From assembly GCA_022495995.1 (NCBI GenBank), contig JAFEMH010000748.1:512501-576500 (forward strand): DNA of 64,000 nt. The letters run 5' to 3'. The DNA is from Adenophora triphylla var. japonica (lineage: Eukaryota > Streptophyta > Magnoliopsida > Asterales > Campanulaceae). The position numbers were made by a program, and so were the translations under genes. Under the pieces are notes generated by a model that did no database searches, was not told the DNA's origin, and saw only the letters and a program-made list of their open reading frames with translations. Below, piece by piece: positions 56,801 through 64,000 of the stretch (position 1 is the stretch's first letter; the number at the start of each line of letters is the position of its first letter).

Positions 56801-57133
56801 ATTAGCTAACCACCTTGGATATTGAACTTCCCTGATCATTTTGGACTTCAAAAGCCTCTCAACTTCATCCTTTATAATCTGGTTCTGCTCCTGGGCAAAC
56901 TTTCTTCTTTTCTGGTGGACAGGACGGATGGTTGGATCAATGTTCAACTTGTGAGTAATGATGTCCTTGCTTATTTCTGTCATATCCTCATGCTTCCACG
57001 CAAAACAACATTTCTGACTCTTCAAGAACTCAATCAGCTCCTCTTCAATTTCGGAGGGAAGATCTGTACCAACTTGCACTTGGGCCTCAGGGTTTGACTC
57101 ATCAACAGAAATACTTTTCGTCTCATGCTCCAC
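53875..57133 (-). CDS. Element B pol: RT, RNase H, archaeal-type RNase H, integrase (one frameshift near the end)
   Basis: The minus strand encodes 989 open residues from 57133. In order they show RT with VCVDFTDLNKACPKDPFPLP, MPFGLKNAGTTYQR and the catalytic YIDDMVVKSK; a gypsy RNase H; a second RNase H (LYTDGASNSKG, NNEAEYEALIMG, ADALANLGS); and integrase with zinc-finger KCDACQRH and core residues in [17 protein letters not shown] and NGQAESSNK. A short deletion near 54187 shifts the frame, so the last 108 residues, with RRFQVGDLVLRKVF and KWEGPYLIDAE, lie in another frame (54201-53875). All catalytic residues look present. Gag and protease are upstream in broken frames. Confidence 0.93.
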
Positions 57134-59463
57134 TGCTTCAAGAACATCCTGGGCCTTTTTCTTTAATTGCTATGCTTGACGAGGGACTGAACTTGCTTTC
57201 ATATTAACCTTGTAGCACTCTTTAGAAGCCTGCTGATTTCCCTTCAACTTGGCCATTCCCTAAGGTGTTGGAAATTTGATGCACTGGTGATAGGTTGACG
57301 GCACGGCCTTCATGTTGTGGATCCAAGGTCTTCCTAAAATGACATTGTACTAGGATGAGCATTCAATCACACATAACCTTTCCATAGAATTCATACCCTC
57401 CAAATAGATAGGCAACTTGATTTCTCCGACTGTTTTACTTCACCACTGAACCCTACCAGTACGGACGAGCTCTTCACAACTTCGAACAAAGGAATGCCCA
57501 TCTCTTCCAGAGCATGAGTGAAGATTATATTAACTGAGATGCCGCCATCAATCAGAATTCTCTTGACCACGCAATTAGCAATCTGCACCTGGACAACTAG
57601 ACCATCATGATGGGGGTCCAACGTGTTATCATTATCCTCATCTTCGAAGGAGATAACTTGACCATCTGTGAAGTCGTGACACCTTGAGGGCAGTTCTGAC
57701 TGATCCTCCTTAGAACTCTTGGCATGACGCTTGGCTGCAGAATAAGTTGTACCACAAATATGGGATCCTCCTGAAATAACATTTACTACCTTGGTGGCTG
57801 GAGGAGGTGCAACTTTCTCGGAGTGCGGATCAAGCTCCCAGAATCATGCTCTTTAGACTCATTTTTGACCCTCTTCTTACCCAACAAATCCTTAAGAAGA
57901 CCTTTTGACAATAGATGAGCAATCTCCTTTCTCAAGGTAAAACAATTCTCAGTGGTATGCCCAAACTCCTCATGAAACGCGCACCACTTGGACTTATCCT
58001 TCCAAGTTGAGGGCTTTTCACTCTTCTTAGGCCATCTTGCTATGTCTCCAAGATTTTCCATGGGGCAAAGGACTCCTGCAATGTCCACAGAAAAGCAGTA
58101 ATCAGAAATTTTAGGATAGTCATTATCATCCCCATCTTGATCATCATCTACAAAATGAACTTTAGAAGATTCAGATTTAGCAAGGGGTTTGCCCCTGTTA
58201 GACTTGTAATGATGGGAATCTGATTTTCTGTCTGAGGGCTCAAATAGAGGAGTAGGGGCCCTCCCAGTTGACTTCTCCATTGCCAGGCTGTCATCCTCCA
58301 ATCTGATGAAACGCAAGGCTCTGGTTTTGATTTCTTCAAGTTGTTTCGCAGGAGTCATCACCAACTCATTATAAAATGGAGAGCTCTTTCTCAAGCCTAT
58401 ACGGAATGCTTCCGTTGCTATGGACATATCCAAGCTGGGTATGGTCACCGCCTCCTTGTTAAACCTGTGCAAATATTCTTTAAGACTCTCGTTAGGCTGT
58501 TGCACAATTCTGTAAAGGTCACTAGTCAACTTGTCAAATGTACTGTTGCATGAAAATTGATTAGTAAACATGTTGACAAGTTGAGCATAAGAAGAAATAG
58601 AGTTTAGAGGAAGTCATGTTAGCCATTTTAAGGCTGGTCCTGACAAAGTTGAGCCAAAACCCCTGCAAAAACATGCTTCTTTAAAAACAGGGGGGATACT
58701 TATAATATCCATTGATTCCTGATATAGCAACACATGCTCTGCTGGATCGGTGCTCCCGTCATACTTCTTCATATGAGGGACTGAAAACTTCTTTAGGATC
58801 TCTACATTAGCTATTGCTGGAACAAAACGAGATTCGTTATAGCAAGTTAGAGAAACTTGGTGATAAGGCAAGTTGACTCCAGGTACGCTTCGAATCATAT
58901 TTTTTATAGTCTGCATTTCCTTAACAAGTTGATTCTCTGCGAAAAGAGGATTATTATTAAATTGAGATGCAGAAGTATCAAAAGCATTAAAGAAACTCCC
59001 TGTTTGCCCCATCGAAGGTGTGGCATAGGTATAGCAAGATGACAACACAGGTTGGCTAGCTGTAAGGCTGAATCCTGGTTGCGTGATTGGAATGGACGTC
59101 ATGATTGTGCTTTCTGGCAAGAGTCTTGGACATAGGGATATCTCCAAAATGGCTTGGTCCTGTACCTGCACCAAACAAAGATCTAGGATGCAAAGGTGAA
59201 AATGGAGTAGATACTTGAGTTTCAGTTTGCTTCCCTTTACGCATGGTATCAATGGCATTGAATATCATGGTGTTCGTATGCTCCTGAGCATCCAACCAGT
59301 CATTCACTTTCTTCAACATATTGACCATGTTGGACATTAGCTCCAAATTGACAGCTTCCGAATTCGAAGATGGATTGCCTTGGGTGCCGGAACTAGGAAG
59401 CGACTGACTCCTCTCACCTTGACTGCCGGACGACGGATTGGTCATTTCTACGCAAATAATCAA
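57134..59463 (-). pseudogene. Element B gag and protease (broken)
   Basis: Minus-strand pieces 59463-59056, 59258-58614 and 58571-57786 together make gag: an N-terminus MIICVEMTNPSSGSQGERSQ, capsid with MKKYDGSTDPAEHVLLYQES, GSTLSGPALKWLT, LTSDLYRIVQQPNESLKEYL, and a segment WCAFHEEFGHTTENC (Cys/His-containing, near 57950) that is the likely zinc knuckle. Protease is at 57621-57391 with active site ILIDGGISVNII. At least three frameshifts separate these pieces. No clear frame connects 57390 to the pol start. Confidence 0.88.
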
Positions 59464-59469
59464 AGTATT

Positions 59470-59485
59470 CCCACAGACGGCGCCA
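59470..59485 (-). other. Element B primer binding site
   Basis: On the minus strand TGGCGCCGTCTGTGGG follows the LTR. Its first nine bases fit the complement of the plant tRNA-Asp 3' end; the rest is divergent, so the primer tRNA is not certain. Similar sites are common in Tat elements. Confidence 0.7.
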
Positions 59486-59488
59486 AAT

Positions 59489-60092
59489 TGTTTTGGTCAA
59501 ATTTCAACAAGTACAACCAATGACAAGAAAAATGACAAAAGAGATAAGAATCAGGGTACAATGATTATCGGATAAAATAGAAATGAACACAAGGAATTTG
59601 TTGACTAGGGAAATCCCTTGAACAACTTGTTCGCCGGCACAAAACCCCGGAAGGTTTAGGAACCTGCCTTGACCAAAAGGTATATTAATGATCGAGTTTG
59701 AGTACAAAATTAAAAGCGTATGTAAGGGAGCTTATGCTAGTGAGATTGTGTGTGCAAAATAAAGGTGTTATCCCCCTTTTATACCTCTAATAACGGCTAA
59801 AATACAAGGATAATAACAGGCCTAGAATCTCGGAAATAAGTTGAGCTTGTTGAGATATTCTCGCCACATTGTTGATGGAGGAGAGAGTGGTCCGTTTGCT
59901 GGATATTTTGATGAAGAAATGACGTTGAATCAGTCTCCTAATCCGTTGGCACGTTCCCTAAAAAGTAGGGTTTAATGTAACCATAATTCAACCTGCAAGA
60001 TGATCAAGATGTAGTAGGAGAACTCAAGTTGTTAGTACCAAGATGTTATGTGCAAGTTGAAAACAAGTTGACTGAAAATGTAGGGCCTAACA
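59489..60092 (-). repeat. Element B 5' LTR (604 bp)
   Basis: Same length as the 3' LTR at 7965-8568, with about nine base differences seen by eye. It starts TGTTAGGCCC (minus) and ends in AAAACA. The outer flank TCTTG (60093-60097) equals 7960-7964. Confidence 0.95.
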
Positions 60093-60097
60093 TCTTG

Positions 60098-60397
60098 AAT
60101 TTATACATTTCGTTCGTTATTTCAGCTTACTTCATATTATCTCACTCGGTTTCTATGAAATAAGGAACTAAGGTTGTAATTGGAGATGGCCAAAATAGGC
60201 TCAAATCTGTGGGAGGTCCGAATGGATCGCGCCCGTCCAGTCCATGGCCCGTAACCCGTTCAGTCCGCTTTTTATATGGGACGAGCTTTGATCAAGGAAG
60301 TCCGCACGGATCGGGCTTTGACCCGCGAATCAAAAGATCAATTTGATTTGTGGCCCGTTTGGCCCGTTATCAAAGAGGTCCGCACGGACCTGTTTGA
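60098..60397. other. Host flank right of element B
   Basis: No gene is visible. Several words of the form GTCCGCACGGATC and GGTCCGCACGGACC (near 60298 and 60371) resemble the palindrome of the element D LTR. This could be an old LTR remnant. Confidence 0.5.
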
Positions 60398-60740
60398 ATT
60401 CTAAACCCTAAACCCTATATTCTAAACCCTAAACCCTATATACTCCATACCCTAACCCCTATACCTTATATCATATTTATACCCCATACCCTAAAGTATA
60501 TACCTCTATATCCTAAACCTTGTAATATATACCACTTACTAAACACTAAACCTAAACCCTATATATCCCACACCATAACTCATACCTTAAACTATATGAC
60601 ATATACCTTATACCTTATACCTTATACCATATAACATAAACCATTTATCATATACCTTATACCCTAAATCATTTATAATATATTTTATACCCTAAACCCT
60701 ATATTACATATCCTAAACTCCATGCATATCCTAAATCATT
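60398..60740. repeat. Degenerate telomere-like repeats
   Basis: CTAAACCCTAAACCCTATA opens a run that decays into CCTATACC, CCTTATACC and CATATACC words over about 340 bp. It looks like an interstitial, much diverged CCCTAAA tract. Confidence 0.7.
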
Positions 60741-60971
60741 ACCATATATGTAAAGAAATGTTTACTAATATTATTGATAATTGAATATTACATAATCGTA
60801 ATAATTAAGAGAAAAATATTTAATAATAATAATAATAATAATAATTTAACATTTAAAAAATATAAATAATGCTTTTACTTTACCACAACTCCTAAAGTAT
60901 TTACCATATTGCTCAAACTGACAAACAACAGAAAAACTAAAAATCTTACTATAGGACGTAGGGAGTAAAAA

Positions 60972-61450
60972 AGTCTAAAATATTATTTTTTTAGTCAATA
61001 AAAAATTAATAAAAAATAAAAATAAATAAAGGATAGTCCGTCCCTCTTTTCTTTTGTATACTTTCATTTGTTTAGTTTTTTCTTCTCTTTTTTTATATAC
61101 ATTTTTGTAAAAAATCACTAATAAAAAATGTCTAAAATATTATTTCCTAGTCAATAAAAAATTAAAATAAAATAAAAAATAAATATAGGGTAGTCCGTCC
61201 CTCTTTTCTTCTATATACTTTCATTTGTTTAGATTTTTTTCTATCTTTATATATACATTTTTGAAAAAAAAAATCACTAATAAACAAAGTCTAAAATATT
61301 ATTTTCTAGTCAATAAAAAATTAATAAAAATAAATAAAGGATAGTCCGTCACTCTTTTCTTTTATATAGTTTAAATTATTTAGTTTTTTTTCTATCTTTT
61401 TTATATACATTTTGTAAAAAAATCACTAATAAACAAAGTCTAAAATATTA
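60972..61450. repeat. About 155-bp A/T-rich tandem repeat, 3 units
   Basis: Units start GTCTAAAATATTA at about 60973, 61129, 61288 and 61438 and contain GGATAGTCCGTCCCTCTTTT and ATATACATTTTTG blocks. The fourth start is cut by a MITE-like sequence at 61451. The stretch 60741-60971 is plain A/T-rich DNA with a (TAA)n run near 60820. Confidence 0.85.
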
Positions 61451-61685
61451 CTCCCTCCGTCCCACTTCAATTGAGACATGGCATCTTTGCACGCTTTTTA
61501 AGAATTTTTTTTAAAAATGAGTAAAGAATTGAAAGTGGGTAGAAGATTAGAGGAGAGAGAATGTGAAAGTTAAAAACATTTAATAGGAGAGAGAATGAAT
61601 GGGAGGAATAATAAGTTAATGATTGGTTTTTTTGTAAATATGTTAAAATTATAAGGGTATAATGAATGATTTTTTTATAAATATA
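61451..61685. mobile_element. Stowaway-like MITE, one end only
   Basis: TACTCCCTCCGTCCCACTTC at 61450 is a typical Stowaway terminus with its TA target. No inverted partner is found before the next MITE at 61686, so the element is truncated. Confidence 0.6.
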
Positions 61686-61687
61686 TA

Positions 61688-61923
61688 CTCCCTCCGTCCC
61701 ATACCTACGTGCCTAGTTTGACTTTGGCATGACATTTGACCATACGACTACGAGAAATTGATATATCATAATTAAAATTTTAAAACTTTTAATTGTTAGT
61801 GTTGTTAGTAATAAATCAATAACAACTTTTAAAATTTCATCAAAATATTCTAATTTCTCGTAGTTGTATGGTCAAATGTCATGCCAAAGTCAAACTAGGC
61901 ACGTAGGTATGGGACGGAGGGAG
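61688..61923. mobile_element. Stowaway-like MITE, complete (236 bp)
   Basis: The element begins CTCCCTCCGTCCCATACC and ends GGTATGGGACGGAGGGAG, flanked by TA at 61686-61687 and 61924-61925. The terminal inverted repeats extend about 72 bp with a single mismatch that I can see, so it folds almost completely on itself. Confidence 0.92.
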
Positions 61924-61985
61924 TAAACATTATGAGGGGCAAATTCTAAATACAGGGAGTTTTAAATACAGGGATCCCGGGAAAT

Positions 61986-63771
61986 TACTAATTTGCCCCT
62001 TTATATACCTAATTTCCCCTCCCTCCTTTCATTCAAACGCACACTCTCTCTCTCTCAGACTCTCCCTCTTCTCTGTGAACGAACGAGAGAAAAAGGCGAT
62101 TTCAATCCCGGCGTCCCAACCCACTCTCTCTCTCAGACTCGCAACAACGGAAAAAGGAAAAATCGATAATGGTGAGAGTAAAAATCCCGGCGTCCCAACC
62201 CCGCCGCACTGGAGCCGACGCTACCGCCAAAGTAATCGTCGCCGGAGCGTCCTCTTCGACCGTGCCCGTAAAGAAGGTAAACTTAAACCTAATTTAATGG
62301 GACATCTCGAGTGAAACCACTCGAGATGCATCTCGAGTGGGTTTATACGAGATGTCTCGTATAAACCCACTCGAGATGCATCTCGAGTGGTTTCACTCGA
62401 GATGTCATCCCACTGTTGTGGTTGATTTGTGTTAGATTGTTTAAAATTGAATCCAAGTTTTGGCATAAACTGGGTAGCAATGAACTCGTTTTAATGGGAC
62501 ATCTCGAGTGAAACCACTCGAGATGCATCTCGAGTGGGTTTATACGAGATGTCTCGTATAAACTCCACTCGAGATGCATCTCAGTGGTTTCACTCGAGAT
62601 GTCATCCCACCGTTGTTGTTGATTTGTGTTAGATTGTTTAAAATTGAATCCAAGTTTTGGCATAAACCGGTAGCAATGAACCGGGTTTTAATGGGACATC
62701 TCGAGTGAAACCACTCGAGATGCATCTCAGCGGGTTTATACGAGATGTCTCGTATAAACCCACTCGAGATGCATCTCGAGTGGTTTCACACGAGATGTCT
62801 CTAATGTATTGTCTCTCTCTTATTTGTGTTTTTTGTAGGCACGTGAACCTATGACCGTTTCAGCTAGAAAGAGGAAGGCTGATAAGCGTTTGGAGAGAGA
62901 AGAAAACCTGAGGAAGGCTCCCGACGAGGGAGCCACACTGGATGATGAGCAGGAGGAGGAGGCAATACGATAGGGATAGTGGGGAGGAGGAGGAGGATAG
63001 TTCTGATGGGGAGGAGGAGGAGGATAGTTCTGATGGGGAGGAGGAGAGTGATAGTTCGGTGGTGGAGGAGGTGGAGGTGGAGGTGGAGGTGGAGATGATG
63101 ATGATGAGGATGATGATGGTGGAGGTGGAGGTGAGGAGGAGGTGGAGGAGGAGCAGGAGGAGGAGGAGGATATAGTAGAGCCTACTAGACCACTGAGACA
63201 TGGGAGGAGGCGGGGTCAGGTTGTGGCTGTCGGGCGGGGACGGGGGAGGAGGCAGGGTGTGGAGGGGCGACCATCATGGCAGCTTGAGAGGGACCCTGGT
63301 GGTGGCCCAGAGGATGTTTCCTTGCTATACGGGTTCGGTGATCACCGAGCCGGACAGATTTGGAGTGACTCCATTAGTGAGTCATTAGTGACTTTCCAGA
63401 CGAGACTGACGCATCTGGATAGGTAAGCTACTAATTAATGTGATATGTTTAAAATCTTGAAGTCATTTATACCACACACACACCGTAAATATTCCTTTAC
63501 TTATCCCATGCTGCTTTTCTCGAGAATTGATTATATTTTTTGTTTCGAATCAACAGTTCGACCGTGATGCGCATCCGCCGCTGATAGAGCCTGGCTGGCC
63601 CTCGTGGATGCGTCGGGCCTCCAGCAGCTGCACGGTGCGGTCATTCGTAGGCCGAACCATGCGGCTGCACGGCATTTTTGGAACGGTGGTCTCCTGAGAC
63701 TAACTCGTTCCATATGCCTTGGGGGGAGATGACGATCACGCTGCATGACGTCTTTCATATCCTAGGTATGT
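61986..63771 (+). pseudogene. Plant mobile domain (PMD) gene, broken copy
   Basis: A TTTATATACC box at 61999-62008 and a CT-rich leader precede an ATG at 62169. Exon 1 (62169-62276) encodes 36 residues and ends KK|GTAAAC. The intron to 62838 holds three large palindromes. Exon 2 from 62839 begins AREPMTVSARKRKADKRLER but meets a TAG near 62972; the acidic, Gly/Glu-rich tract continues in two other frames to 63426, ending GGPEDVSLLYGFGDH, a typical PMD entry. After an intron with GTAAGC donor at 63423, the next exon holds GLQQLHGAVIRRPNHAA and, one frame on, FLERWSPETNSFHMPWGEMT plus LHDVFHIL, the PMD signature. At least three frameshifts. It could be a dead gene or a poor assembly of a live one. 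Confidence 0.7.
62301..62799. repeat. Three tandem 197-bp units, each with a 106-bp palindrome
   Basis: The first palindrome (arms 62301-62352 and 62355-62406, two-base loop) is perfect over 52 bp per arm. Copies at 62498-62603 and 62695-62799 carry one or a few changes. Each arm itself contains a perfect 24-bp palindrome built on CTCGAGATGCATCTCGAG. The spacer between palindromes is a conserved 91-bp A/T-rich segment. All lie within the first intron of the PMD gene. Confidence 0.93.
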
Positions 63772-64000
63772 TGTTGTTATATACTACACTCCGTCCCGCA
63801 CGACTTAGGATTTTGGTCAACTTGAGTTCACTTTGACCGAGTAATTTAAACAAAAAAATAATTATCCAAATAAAATTCTAAAAATTGTTATTGTATCAAG
63901 CCTATATGAACTGTCTACATTCATGTCAGCATTACTGTTTATTTTTATAAATTCATCTCTTGTACCGAAATGTTTATGTTCATTTTCATTTTACGAGATG
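63772..64000. other. Intron or flank of PMD gene with a Stowaway-like terminus
   Basis: After a possible donor (CCTAG|GTATGT) near 63765 the sequence is A/T-rich. CTACACTCCGTCCCGCACGA near 63783 resembles a decayed Stowaway end; its partner would lie beyond the window. Confidence 0.45.

Larger units (their letters stand above)
7965..60092 (-). mobile_element. Element B: Tat-lineage Ty3/gypsy element, host of the nested stack
   Basis: B lies on the minus strand between TCTTG duplications and is bounded by LTRs of equal length (604 bp): 59489-60092 as 5' LTR and 7965-8568 as 3' LTR. Reading leftward from 60092 it has a primer site, gag, protease, pol, a tandem array, then the insertion of element C, then the rest of its 3' region with an antisense gene, and the 3' LTR. 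Removing element C leaves about 9.9 kb. I counted about nine substitutions between the two LTRs by eye, suggesting a young insertion. Pol is nearly intact; gag is broken by frameshifts. Confidence 0.93.

Noticed and set aside
61688..61923. MicroRNA gene from the near-perfect foldback
   Set aside because: The TIR sequence and TA duplication identify a Stowaway-like MITE; without small RNA data a microRNA call is not justified.
62942..63201. Separate Glu/Val-rich and Ser/Leu-rich small genes
   Set aside because: They are the same GA-rich low-complexity exon read in different frames and strands.
1..64000. tRNA or rRNA genes
   Set aside because: I saw only primer-site matches to tRNA 3' ends at the LTR borders, no full tRNA cloverleaf or rRNA segment.

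Overview
This window is repeat-dense nuclear DNA of a flowering plant, probably a eudicot. It holds one apparently intact host gene, one broken host-type gene, and about 55 kb of LTR retrotransposons. The plant origin rests on dual-RNase-H Tat-lineage Ty3/gypsy elements, a plant class-3 lipase, plant mobile domain (PMD) sequences, a Stowaway-type MITE and degenerate CCCTAAA-like repeats. I cannot name the species.

Layout. 1-5745: the 3' part of Tat element A (+). 6403-7743 (-): an intact phospholipase A1-II/DAD1-like lipase. 7965-60092 (-): Tat element B with 604-bp LTRs and TCTTG target-site duplications (TSDs). B is split by element C (+, 11074-53311, TSD GTAAC, 1.4-kb LTRs, tRNA-Arg primer site). 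C is in turn split by element D (-, 17738-29457, TSD AGAAG), by a pol-less element E (+, 36353-39862) and by a 5'-truncated element F (+, 39863 to about 51092). From 60093 onward come degenerate telomere-like DNA, a 155-bp tandem repeat, Stowaway-like MITEs, and a broken PMD gene on + whose first intron holds three tandem copies of a large palindrome.

How the parts work together. The retroelements have the usual gag-protease-RT-RNase H-integrase order with the archaeal-type second RNase H of the Tat lineage. Most are decayed by stops, frameshifts or deletions. Four of them (A, B, C, F) carry extra genes in antisense between pol and the 3' LTR. The A and B copies share at least the first phase-1 intron and encode a protein resembling the 'putative gypsy type transposon' family. 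C and F carry DUF7745/PMD-like proteins, and F has an additional multi-exon PMD gene.

Two signals are not explained by standard annotation. (1) In F and in C, an element-specific CpG-containing palindrome occurs, usually as a pair, upstream of the TATA-like box of the LTR promoter and again upstream of the antisense gene(s). D carries four perfect copies of a third palindrome above its LTR TATA. This looks like a private promoter code for each element. (2) A hairpin with CTACG/CGTAG outer stems and a covarying inner stem occurs twice or more in each of C, D and F (seven sites), once just after pol and again before the 3' LTR. I propose it as an undescribed cis-acting RNA element of these retrotransposons.
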